Source: an uncultured Gammaproteobacteria bacterium
Lineage (GTDB): Bacteria > Pseudomonadota > Gammaproteobacteria > Pseudomonadales > Pseudohongiellaceae
Length of the DNA: 52,072 nt
Assembly: GCA_913054495.1 (NCBI GenBank)
Contig: CAJXIY010000010.1
Span: 1 to 52,072, forward strand
Direction: 5' to 3'
A model generated the notes under the pieces. That model made no database searches. It worked only from the letters and a program-made list of their open reading frames with translations, and was not told the DNA's origin. Position numbers and translations under genes: made by a program. Numbering within the stretch: the first letter of the stretch is position 1; every line of letters begins with the position of its first letter. This document shows, one piece after another, positions 1 to 7,893 of this stretch.

Positions 1-34
1 ACTGTCTCTTAGGCAATTAGGGGATTATGTCCAA

Positions 35-636
35 CTAGGGCTGACGGGATACAATTCCCATTCCGGTGTCGGCAATTTTGACCAGGTCATCGTTTCCAAC
101 TATCTCATCATTGATGGTAACTCTGCCGCCCGGGGCCGTGTACTTTATTGCATTGTCCAGTAAATTGCCGATCAATCGTTGCAAGAACTGCTTATTACCG
201 TTGATCAATATTTGCGGCTGAATCTGACTCTCGAGCTCGATTTTGCTCTCGGCTGCCAGCGCTTGATAAAGCTCACAGGCATCGTTGATGAACTCAGTAA
301 AATTCACTATCTCCATATTGTGGATCAGTCCGGCCTCGGTTTCGGCCAGATCTAGCATGGTATCAACCAGATGCAGCAATTGATCGCACTCTTCGATAGT
401 GCTTCCAGCGAGTTGCCGGTACTCAGATGCATCGTGTTCGCCGGCCAGCCAGCGATGCCGGCCTGAATATCATGGCTAAGGTCATTATCTACACCGCGAA
501 TAAATTGAAGTAACGATTGCGCAATAGTTTTACCGACCCGTTTCCGCAGCCGACACACGCGCGCGTCTACTACATTATCGGAATCCAGCTTTGCTGCGCT
601 CGTTCTATCGATTGCACTATTGAATTGGCCAGACAC
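35..636 (-). pseudogene. Decayed sensor histidine kinase remnant
   Basis: Two overlapping minus-strand frames together spell part of a sensor histidine kinase. The upstream frame (636 down to about 460) ends in DNDLSHDI, a HisKA H-box. The downstream frame (about 450 to 35) continues with the second dimerisation helix (ECDQLLHLVDTMLDLAETEAG), then the ATPase N-box LIGNLLDNAIKYT and the G1 box DTGMGI. The two parts join only through a frameshift between about 450 and 470. The reading frame stops a few residues after G1, so the F and G2 boxes are absent, and no sensor domain or convincing start is present upstream. I infer a non-functional remnant. A sequencing error could explain one shift but not the early stop. 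Confidence 0.72.
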
Positions 637-837
637 ATACCCAACTTCTTTTAGACCTTATATTCCAAAATCCGCCATCTTTAACTCGTTCTCAATTGGC
701 AGCTCAGGCCTGGCCTTGTCGTGGCTGTCAATTATTATAGAACGAACCTTTATCCAGTTTATCATATTCCCTGCTTACGCATTGTCGTCGAAACCATGCA
801 AACATTACCATTTGGTAATCGAAATGCAGATCTTGAG

Positions 838-906
838 AAAGGGGACGGAGAGATTATTTCTTAACCAATCTCACAACTGGTCAAACAAAATCCCTCCGTT
901 CCCTTT
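838..906. repeat. REP-like palindrome (GGGACGGAG type)
   Basis: An imperfect inverted repeat with arms at 838-857 and 887-906 matches at about 17 of 20 positions. The arms carry AAAGGGGACGGAG and, in reverse complement, AAAGGGAACGGAG. The 29-base loop holds a smaller ACCA/TGGT pairing. Short GC-rich palindromes with a GGGGACGGAG core resemble REP elements mobilised by RAYT (REP-associated tyrosine) transposases. No such transposase is in the window, so mobilisation is an inference. Confidence 0.55.
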
Positions 907-942
907 AATAGCAGTGATACAAGGGGCTCCTTGCAATCGTAG

Positions 943-1450
943 CTACAGCGTCGATGGCTCCGTCTCCCAGGCCAGATAGATTTCCTCGGGGATAAAATAC
1001 ATGTGCACCGTGTAGCTTCCTCTCTTCGACCCACCGGGTCCGAAATGCAAGACGTGGACGTTGTCGATGGGAGGGATGGGGAGACCACCCAGTGGTATCG
1101 CCGCAGGCCAGGAAACGCCGTTCACAAAATCCTGTTGGCTGAAGACATATTCGATAAAGATGAGCTTGCCAGCCGCCTCGCCATAGATGACCCCGACGTC
1201 TCCAGTTGCGGCCGGTTGGCGAGAGAACGTCGGATCAGTGCCTGGAGCTGAAATGTCAATGAAATGGCGGCCCATGCATGGACAGAAACGGGTCTCGGGA
1301 ATGTGGTCGCGGGCGAATACTTCGTACTCTCTCGGCCGGCTCGTGGCCAAGGAGACCGATCACGACTACCCATGCCCCAACACGGATTCGCGCCGAATCC
1401 ATGGCCTGCAACGAATCGAACCTGTTCGCGATATTATCAAGCATGCTCAC
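943..1450 (-). pseudogene. Broken unrecognised exported protein
   Basis: The minus strand from 1350 to 943 encodes a protein-like stretch with CPCMGRHFID, GVIYGEAAGKLIFIEYVFS, IPPIDNVHVLHF and YTVHMYFIPEE. The His/Asp-rich strands resemble small beta-rich proteins that contain an MGxH motif and a C-terminal HMYF motif, but I cannot name the family with confidence. A plausible N-terminus starting near 1450 (MSMLDNIANRF, then a hydrophobic GAWVVVIGLLG) is in a different frame and overlaps it around 1350. This suggests one gene split by a frameshift. The alternative is an intact short gene starting at the TTG at 1350. Confidence 0.4.
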
Positions 1451-1474
1451 AATTGTACCTCCATCGGCGGACGT

Positions 1475-1632
1475 CAGATATAGGAGTAGGAACCTAAGCC
1501 GTCCACACCGTATTCCCGTTGCAAGTAGGCCAACGCCAGATCGGTGTCACGTTGAACGATATAATGTGGGCGAACTGAAGTTACCAGCCGCCGCTTGGTA
1601 CGGGGCCCCAGATCCAGCGCTGCTACCCATGG
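1475..1632 (-). pseudogene. Possible C-terminal gene fragment
   Basis: A 52-codon open stretch on the minus strand ends at 1475 and reads ...RPHYIVQRDTDLALAYLQRE followed by YGVDGLGSYSYI and a stop. It has the composition of a real protein C-terminus but no usable start, and an in-frame stop lies immediately upstream at 1633. It sits between two other broken frames, so I read it as another decay product. No family is recognised. Confidence 0.22.
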
Positions 1633-1653
1633 TCAATTAGGCAAGCTGGCTTG

Positions 1654-2298
1654 CTACCAAAGAGGTTTACTCATGGTTTCAACATAGGGAGAAAACATGA
1701 TGTTGAAGCTGACGCTTATTCGTGCCTGAGGACTCTGGTTGGCATCTACCGAATGTTGAAGCCAAGAAGGGAAGAGAAGAAACATACCATTCTTTACCTT
1801 TACTACCACTTGATCGGTATTTTCAGTGCTTAGCTCTGTCACAGGTGGTCGAATTATTCCGGTTTGAACTCGTGGATCATGGAAATTGATGGCATCTGAA
1901 CCCTCATCCGTCTGCACATAATAGACACCGCTAAGAAAATTATTCGGATGGCTATGTATTTTATGGATGCTTCCTGTCGCATTCATGTTGGCCCAACAGC
2001 CTGTTATTTCAATACCTTCATAGCCAACCTTCAAAAACGCGAGAACACTTTTCGTCACTTCCTTGACCAGGGAGATCAACTCTCCAAATTCGGGCAATTT
2101 ATGCAAGTCCCCATCCGATTGCCAGCTTATATCCTGATCAACTTCAGGTTTTGATTGCCTCAGTGTATTGAGCTTCTTAACAATTTCAGCATTCAATGTC
2201 TGGTAAATTTGTTCCTTGATCATTGTTTGCCAGACAAATGTCGGAAACATGGAGATAATCTCACGACTTTCAAATTTTCCATTCTCATTCTCCATCAT
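1654..2298 (-). CDS. Putative 2OG-Fe(II) oxygenase (TIGR02466-like)
   Basis: This 214-residue cytoplasmic protein has no signal peptide. It resembles the TIGR02466 family of 2-oxoglutarate/Fe(II) oxygenases, which are often seen in marine bacteria and phages. The double-stranded beta-helix core is visible: the first metal site HSHPN with NNFLSGVYYVQ follows a GCWANMNATG segment near residue 105, then INFHDPR, and a distal WLQHSVDANQ histidine near residue 180. Family members are about 200-220 residues, so this is full length. The start is supported by GGGAG six bases upstream of 2298. It lies alone on its strand and is AT-richer than the DNA from 3309 onward. The hydroxylated substrate is unknown. 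Confidence 0.8.
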   Translation of the reverse strand: MMENENGKFESREIISMFPTFVWQTMIKEQIYQTLNAEIVKKLNTLRQSKPEVDQDISWQSDGDLHKLPEFGELISLVKEVTKSVLAFLKVGYEGIEITGCWANMNATGSIHKIHSHPNNFLSGVYYVQTDEGSDAINFHDPRVQTGIIRPPVTELSTENTDQVVVKVKNGMFLLFPSWLQHSVDANQSPQARISVSFNIMFSPYVETMSKPLW

Positions 2299-2481
2299 AG
2301 AGGCTCCCTGGATAGCAGTTTAGTATCGAAACCGACCAATCTCTTGCTTTTAAAATAAGTACATTGACTACACTCGTTACCTAATTTATACCTAGCACAC
2401 AACTCGGATAGAAGTGATAGCTTTATACCATCGTGGCGAGAATATCCTGCTGCCATACCCTGAGCTATCCGCTAACTTAAA

Positions 2482-3189
2482 ATGGGACATTCTATGAAAT
2501 ATCCGGTTATCTTGAAATATCTGATGCCGGATGGATCGACTGCCGTGCAAATGGTGAGGATATCTGGAGGTACATTTCTCAGGGTCGATGAGAATGGAGA
2601 ACCTGTGAGCGAGGTAGAGGTATCTGATTTCACCATGGGTCGTTATGTTGTCACTTTTGAACAATATGATCGTTTTGCCAAATCAACAGATAGAAAGCTT
2701 CCCGGCGCGTGTGGTTGGGGAAGAGGGAATCGACCCATCATGAAAATCAGCTGGCATGATGCCATGGCTTATACGCAATGGCTTAGTGACAAGGCGGGAG
2801 AAAATTTTCGTCTACCCACTGAAGCGGAATGGGAATATGCCTGTCGAGCAGGAACCAAGACAGATTATTCTTTTGGTGCAAATATTACTGAAGAACAGGT
2901 GAATTTCAACAGAGTAGAGAATAAGACAATGCCGGTTGGAAGCTATCAACGAAACTCATTTGGTCTCTATGAAATGCATGGTAATGTTTGGGAGTGGTGT
3001 GCGGATTGGTACGACGAATATCCGTCGGGAAAGGTGAGAGATCCCAAGGGGCCAGATACTGGCGAGATGCGCGTGTTGCGTGGGGGTTCCTGGTTCGTCA
3101 ATGCATGGTACACACGTTCGTTTAGCCGAGCCTGCGACGGGCCAGGGGAGCGGGACCATAGCCGAGGTTTCCGTCTGGCCGGAAACTAA
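2482..3189 (+). CDS. FGE-sulfatase/SUMF1-domain protein
   Basis: This 235-residue protein has the formylglycine-generating-enzyme (SUMF1/FGE-sulfatase) fold without a signal peptide. Signatures are VRISGGTF (near residue 26), MGRYVVTFEQYDRF, GWGRGNRPIMKISWHDAMAY, RLPTEAEWEYACRAGT (near 113), GNVWEWCADWY (near 170), RVLRGGSW (near 200) and a terminal SRGFRLAG. It is a single short domain. True FGEs are longer and use paired active-site Cys, which I do not see in the expected context, so a binding scaffold is more likely than sulfatase maturation. The final 40 residues, between RGGSW and GFRL, look like the variable region of a retroelement-diversified target. No reverse transcriptase is present nearby. 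The start could also be the second ATG at 2494. Confidence 0.85.
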   Translation: MGHSMKYPVILKYLMPDGSTAVQMVRISGGTFLRVDENGEPVSEVEVSDFTMGRYVVTFEQYDRFAKSTDRKLPGACGWGRGNRPIMKISWHDAMAYTQWLSDKAGENFRLPTEAEWEYACRAGTKTDYSFGANITEEQVNFNRVENKTMPVGSYQRNSFGLYEMHGNVWEWCADWYDEYPSGKVRDPKGPDTGEMRVLRGGSWFVNAWYTRSFSRACDGPGERDHSRGFRLAGN

Positions 3190-3308
3190 ATACTGATGTA
3201 CCTTGCTTGCCTGCGCGGGTTGGAAATATATGGTGGTGTTATAGATAAACTCAGCGGGCATTTTCCCGGACGGCTCGTCCCCCTCGGCGTTATTACCCGT
3301 GTCGCCCC

Positions 3309-3911
3309 TTAGTTTGTCGGGTTCGTGCCGCGTGTGCGTGCCAGCCACTCTGCCAGCGGTTCGACGTCGCTGATTGGCAGCGCCGCTCCCCGCCCAATCA
3401 TGGCGAGCAGTAGCGAGCGCCACTGCTCCTCGTTCGCGCGGGCCTCCTGCACCCGGTCCAGGGAGTGGCAGGCTTCGCAGGTTCCGGCCAGAATGGCCTC
3501 AGCACCTGCGTCTACAAGGAAGTCCGCTTCTGTAAGGACCCTGGGCACGTACTCCCGTGGGAAAGGAGTCGACTCGGGACCGAACTGCTCAACCAGCCAG
3601 TCAAGCAGGATCGCTTTGTCGGCGTCGGCAATCACCGCGCTCTGGACCAAGCCGCTCGACGCCGTCTTCATTCTCTCGATGATTTCGTCCCAGCCCGCGT
3701 GGTCCAACGCATAGTAACCATACTCATCGATCCCATGGCAGGCGGTGCAACTTCTTAAGATCACGTCCCGTGCCGGACCCGTAGGCAGTGTGACGTCGGG
3801 CCGGGCCGGTCGCGCGTTGTTGGTGAATTGCGCCGCTGCCGGAACCGCAGCCATGCCGATAACCGCCACAACGGCCAGACACAACACCGCTTGCCCGAAT
3901 TGAAGTTTCAT
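3309..3911 (-). CDS. Secreted di-heme c-type cytochrome-like protein
   Basis: A Sec signal peptide (MKLQFGQAVLCLAVVAVIGM to AAAQ) is followed by two CXXCH heme c sites, CTACHG near residue 55 and CEACHS near residue 145. This makes a periplasmic di-heme protein of about 200 residues. The spacing suggests two small cytochrome c folds in tandem. I chose ATG 3911 over the GTG at 3929 because GAGG lies about nine bases upstream and the signal peptide begins there. The gene follows the DUF1552 gene by 14 bases on the same strand, so it probably serves as electron acceptor or carrier for the DUF1592/DUF1552 proteins encoded upstream. That role is inferred from the operon. Confidence 0.82.
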   Translation of the reverse strand: MKLQFGQAVLCLAVVAVIGMAAVPAAAQFTNNARPARPDVTLPTGPARDVILRSCTACHGIDEYGYYALDHAGWDEIIERMKTASSGLVQSAVIADADKAILLDWLVEQFGPESTPFPREYVPRVLTEADFLVDAGAEAILAGTCEACHSLDRVQEARANEEQWRSLLLAMIGRGAALPISDVEPLAEWLARTRGTNPTN

Positions 3912-3925
3912 CGATGTTCCTCTGC

Positions 3926-5263
3926 TCACACCAGGGGCACCGTTCCGGTGCTCTCGCCGATGCTGTCCCGCTCAATGCCGTACATGTGCAGAATACTCAA
4001 GAGCAGGTTGGCGCAGCGCTGGGTGTTGTCTGGGAACACCAGGTGGCGATTCCCCGGAAAGGTTCCGTCGATCCCGCCGAGAAGAATGGTCGGCACCTTC
4101 TCGTGCGCATGCCGGTGCGAGTTACCCATGTTGCTGCCCTTGTAGATCAGTACATGATCCAGCAAATTGCCGTCGCCGTCGGGAGTGTTCTGCAGCTTCT
4201 CGGCAAAGTACGCCAGATTCTCAACGTGATAGCGGTTGACCAGCGCGTAGCCCGCCTTGTTCGCCGGGATGTCTCCGTGATGCGAGATCCCGTGCCAGCC
4301 TCCGATAAAACCCGCTTCCGGGAACGTAGTGCCCGAAAGATCACGTCCCAACATCAACGTCGCCGCGCGGGTAATGTCGGCCTGGAAAGCCAGCACCATC
4401 AGGTCGTACATGATCTTGAAATGAACATCTTTGCTCTCGGGTATACCAAACGGCACTTCCGCGGTAACCTCGGCGGCCGGATTGTTGGTCGCATTGCGGA
4501 TCCGGCGCTCGATCTCACGGAGGTGGTCCAGATAGTCATCGAGTCGGGCTCTATCGCCTGGCCCGAGATCTTTCTTGAAGCGCGGGATCTCGTGCGTCAC
4601 CGAGTCCAGAATGCTGGCGCTCTGCAGTCGTCCCGCACGTCGTTCTTCCGGGCTCGATCCGTCGCCAAACATGCGCTCGAATACCATCCGCGGATTGACT
4701 TCCGTGGGCAGGGGCGTCGTTGGGTTGGCCCAGGAAATCGAATTCGTATAGGCGCAGCTGTACCCCCAGTTGCAATTACCGCTGTTGTGGCTGGCATCCT
4801 CGACGCCGAGCTGAATCGATGACAAGAGCGTGTCATGGCCGTACTTTTGAGCAATCAGCTGATCGATCGTGACGCCAAGATACGGGCTTACAGCATCCCG
4901 TCTTGGACGCGCGCCGGACAGAAGAACCGCGCCGCGTGCATGGTTTCCTCCGGGCTCTTCTGACGTGGAATACGCAGCCGTGGAATCGAGACCGCTAATC
5001 AGGACAGTGCGATCACGGAACCGCTCGAGCGGCTTGGTGATGAAGGAGAACTCGAAATCTTTTCCTTCATCGACGGGACTCCAATACCCTGGCGCCGCGC
5101 CATGGGGATGCCAGATACCCACAAAGCGTTTCACGGTCGCAGCCGCTGTCTGCGCCTGAGCCGTCAACGCCGGCACCATCGCCTCGAGAAAGGGCAGGGC
5201 CAGGGTCACACCGACACCGCGCAAAAAAGTGCGGCGGGGGATATGCTTCTTTGTTATGAACAT
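3926..5263 (-). CDS. DUF1552 protein, Tat-exported
   Basis: This 445-residue protein begins with a twin-arginine signal (RRTFLRG, hydrophobic VTLALPFLEA, then AQAQ). The body matches the DUF1552 family: GIWHPHGAAPGYW near residue 50, LISGLDS, GNHARGAVLLSG, a YGVTIDQLIA-like segment, and a C-terminal NMGNSHRHAHEKVPTILLGG. The family is distantly related to alkaline-phosphatase/sulfatase-like folds (DUF1501 group), but its reaction is unknown. The start at 5263 has AGGAGG seven bases upstream. It sits 36 bases after the DUF1592 gene, the usual partner in planctomycetes, acidobacteria and some gammaproteobacteria. Histidines in SHRHAHE may bind metal. Confidence 0.9.
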   Translation of the reverse strand: MFITKKHIPRRTFLRGVGVTLALPFLEAMVPALTAQAQTAAATVKRFVGIWHPHGAAPGYWSPVDEGKDFEFSFITKPLERFRDRTVLISGLDSTAAYSTSEEPGGNHARGAVLLSGARPRRDAVSPYLGVTIDQLIAQKYGHDTLLSSIQLGVEDASHNSGNCNWGYSCAYTNSISWANPTTPLPTEVNPRMVFERMFGDGSSPEERRAGRLQSASILDSVTHEIPRFKKDLGPGDRARLDDYLDHLREIERRIRNATNNPAAEVTAEVPFGIPESKDVHFKIMYDLMVLAFQADITRAATLMLGRDLSGTTFPEAGFIGGWHGISHHGDIPANKAGYALVNRYHVENLAYFAEKLQNTPDGDGNLLDHVLIYKGSNMGNSHRHAHEKVPTILLGGIDGTFPGNRHLVFPDNTQRCANLLLSILHMYGIERDSIGESTGTVPLV

Positions 5264-5299
5264 AATCGGCCTCCTCTATCCAGTCCTGATCAATAGATC

Positions 5300-7696
5300 C
5301 TATCTTAATTCGGCACTCGTCTCTGCAGATTTTGTCCGCATCTGAAAGGGATCGCTGTTGACGATACCCATCAAGATTGAAGAGAACCGGTAATCATTCT
5401 GTTCGGCGTCGCGCACGATTGAGCGAACCACAGGCATGTCAAAGTACTCGACGCCCCGCCCCAAGCCGTAAGTCATCAGCTTCTCCGTCACCATGCGCAC
5501 GAACTGTGGGGAGTATTTGAGCAGGGCTTCCCTCAACTCCGATGGACCGCTGACCTCGCTGCCGTCCCACAACTCTACAGCCGAATCGATCAAGTTGCCT
5601 TCGTCGCCACCATCGTGTGTCCGCCACTTCGCATCCGCGGTAAAGTTTTCCAAGGCAAAACCAATAGGATCCATGAGCCTGTGGCAACTCGCACACGGCT
5701 CCTCGGCCCGGTGTCGGGTCATCTGTTCCCGCAGGGTGAGGACTCGTCCCGGCCCTTCGGCGTCGGTCTCCTCCAGCGCCGGCACGTTCGCCGGAGGTTC
5801 GGGCGGCGGCGTTCCCAGAATATTTTCCAGGACCCAGACACCCCGTTTGACCGGCGAGGTGCGGTTGTTCTGCACCCATGTCGTCGACAGGAAGCTGCCG
5901 TGACCCAGCAAACCGCGACGGTAGTCCAGTTCCGGCCCGAGATCGACACGTCGAAAACGAGATCCGTAGATGTTGGGGATGCCGTAGTGTCGGGCCAGCC
6001 TCTCGTTCAGAAAGGTATAGTCCGCAGTCAGCATCTCCAGAACATTGAGATCCTCGCGCATGATCGTTTCGAAGAGCAGTTCTGTCTCGCGCGCGAATCC
6101 TTGCCGCAGCTCGTCGTCCCAATCTGGAAACTCAGTCTGCGCCGGGGCGGTCGTCGACAGGTTCCGCAGATAGAGCCATTGCTGCGCGAAGTTCTTGACC
6201 AGACTCTCCGAGCGTGGATCGGCAAGCATGCGATCTACCTGCTGCTCGAGCATGACTGGATCGCTGAGCCTGCCCTGGCTGGCCACCTCGATCAACTCGT
6301 CGTCCGGGATGCTGCTCCACAGGAAGAATGACAGGCGCGAAGCCAGTTCCAGATCGCTGATGCGGTAGGTCTCTCCCAGCCTCCATTCGACCGGTTCTCG
6401 TTCCACCCGAACGAGGAACTGCGGACTCGCCAGCAGCCGGCGCAGCGCCATCTCGATACCGTCATCAAAGGTGCCGATCTTGCGCCCTTCGCCATAGAAC
6501 AACATTAAGGTTTCCAGATCGTCGGTCGTTACAGGTCGGCGATACGCGCGTCGTGCCAATGTTGACAGGATTTCCTCGGCGCAGGACTCTTCTTCTGAGG
6601 CACTGGACGGCCGGCACGAAAAAATCTTACGTATACTCGGCGAATCGGTGGGTCGCGTGGGATTGAACGGCCCTTCCACTCGTAGCGCACCGATGATGGG
6701 GTAATTGCTCAGTTCGCGAACACGTCCATTCTCCAGAGACTTGCGTTCGAAGTGCTGGACCACATCGAGGCTCGGTCGATAATTGGTGGCAACGAATGTG
6801 GCCCCCACCAGGCGGGATCCGGCCTTGACTGGAAGCGTGACCTCGAGTTGGCCGTCGGCAGCCGAGGTCATTCCAGCGTTTGCCCCCATTCCGCTGTAGA
6901 CCCAGGAATAAACTCTTTCGCCGTCGATGCTCAGTTCGAATTGTTCGTTGGGAATGTAGGTACCCACACCCATATTACGGACCGTAAAGGTGTACTCGCC
7001 ATCGGCTGGGAATACGTGGGTGACGGCCATTCCGCCACGGGTGCCGAACGGCATTCCTTGGATCTGCATGTTCTGCGAACTGTCGGTCCGTTTGATGTAC
7101 AGGCTTTCGGTCGGTGTATTCCAGAATCCCACCGCCATCCGCGAGATCTTGGTCGCCGCAGTCACATAGGTCTCAACCAGCGTCGGCGATATCGTCAACG
7201 AACCGGCAATGTTGTCGAAACCGCGGCTCGAATCGTCTGAGGGAAGGAACATCGCCGCATCGATCTCCAGATCCAGCAAATCGCGTATCGCGTTGGCGTA
7301 TTCGGTTCGATTCAGCCGATGCAGAATCTTCGTTCCCGGATTCAGCTCCGCCTTGCTATCGATTTCGTTTTCAAGGAAGTCCCTGAGGCCGTTGTAGTCG
7401 GCCAGGGAGGGCCGGGGCATGCCCGGAGGGGGCATCATACCGGCCCGCAGCTTACGGATGACCTTCTCCCAGAGTTCGGCATCCTGGCTGACCAACGCCA
7501 GGTCGAGGTTTTCGAGCGAAAGATTGGCGGTTCGATTCTGCTCGTTGTGACAGTAGACGCAGTATTGTTCCAAAACCGTCGCATGGGCAGCGACATCCAC
7601 TGTGGTAAGGGTCGACCCCTGTTCCGGGGCGGCTTCCCCGCAGCCGTAAAACACGGGCAGAATCGCTATACAGACGCACAATACAGAATTCCTCAT
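5300..7696 (-). CDS. DUF1592/DUF1588/DUF1585 cytochrome-like lipoprotein
   Basis: This 798-residue exported protein has a lipobox-like VFYGCG after a short hydrophobic leader. An N-terminal cytochrome-type heme site CVYCHN (near residue 47) precedes a DUF1587 segment (LHRLNRTEYANAIRDLL). A beta-rich, possibly carbohydrate-binding region follows at about 185-330. DUF1595 (RRAYRRPVTTDDLETL), DUF1592 (ELASRLSFFLWSSIPDDELI), DUF1588 (RRGLLGHGSFLSTTW, NRTSPVKRGVWVLENILG) with a second heme site CASCHRLMDP, and C-terminal DUF1585 complete it. I use ATG 7696, with GAGGTG upstream, rather than GTG 7714. It heads the operon with DUF1552 and the di-heme cytochrome. These proteins are thought to act in extracytoplasmic redox or degradation chemistry, but no substrate is established. 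Confidence 0.9.
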   Translation of the reverse strand: MRNSVLCVCIAILPVFYGCGEAAPEQGSTLTTVDVAAHATVLEQYCVYCHNEQNRTANLSLENLDLALVSQDAELWEKVIRKLRAGMMPPPGMPRPSLADYNGLRDFLENEIDSKAELNPGTKILHRLNRTEYANAIRDLLDLEIDAAMFLPSDDSSRGFDNIAGSLTISPTLVETYVTAATKISRMAVGFWNTPTESLYIKRTDSSQNMQIQGMPFGTRGGMAVTHVFPADGEYTFTVRNMGVGTYIPNEQFELSIDGERVYSWVYSGMGANAGMTSAADGQLEVTLPVKAGSRLVGATFVATNYRPSLDVVQHFERKSLENGRVRELSNYPIIGALRVEGPFNPTRPTDSPSIRKIFSCRPSSASEEESCAEEILSTLARRAYRRPVTTDDLETLMLFYGEGRKIGTFDDGIEMALRRLLASPQFLVRVEREPVEWRLGETYRISDLELASRLSFFLWSSIPDDELIEVASQGRLSDPVMLEQQVDRMLADPRSESLVKNFAQQWLYLRNLSTTAPAQTEFPDWDDELRQGFARETELLFETIMREDLNVLEMLTADYTFLNERLARHYGIPNIYGSRFRRVDLGPELDYRRGLLGHGSFLSTTWVQNNRTSPVKRGVWVLENILGTPPPEPPANVPALEETDAEGPGRVLTLREQMTRHRAEEPCASCHRLMDPIGFALENFTADAKWRTHDGGDEGNLIDSAVELWDGSEVSGPSELREALLKYSPQFVRMVTEKLMTYGLGRGVEYFDMPVVRSIVRDAEQNDYRFSSILMGIVNSDPFQMRTKSAETSAELR

Positions 7697-7893
7697 CTGG
7701 CACCTCGTTCGCACAGTCGCCTCCAGTCTGTACTATCCGTCGAACAAACCGGGTTCGCAAGCGATTTTTGGGCTATTTCCCTGGCTACCGGATGTTCCAT
7801 AAGGTTTTTGTTGTCAATCACTAAGGGGAATGATAGAAGTAAACTCCATAGCTTGGCAGAGCCTTCAAATGCCGCATGTTCGAGGAGACCACA

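Noticed and set aside
620-979. 119-codon plus-strand frame over the first palindrome
   Set aside because: It spans a palindromic element, has no family match and an unlikely composition for a protein.
3914-4822. Long plus-strand frame of 302 codons opposite the DUF1552 gene
   Set aside because: It is antisense to a clearly conserved protein, has a composition typical of a mirror frame and matches no family.
5615-6331. 238-codon plus-strand frame opposite the DUF1592 gene
   Set aside because: Same reason: it is the antisense shadow of a conserved domain and shows no protein family signature.
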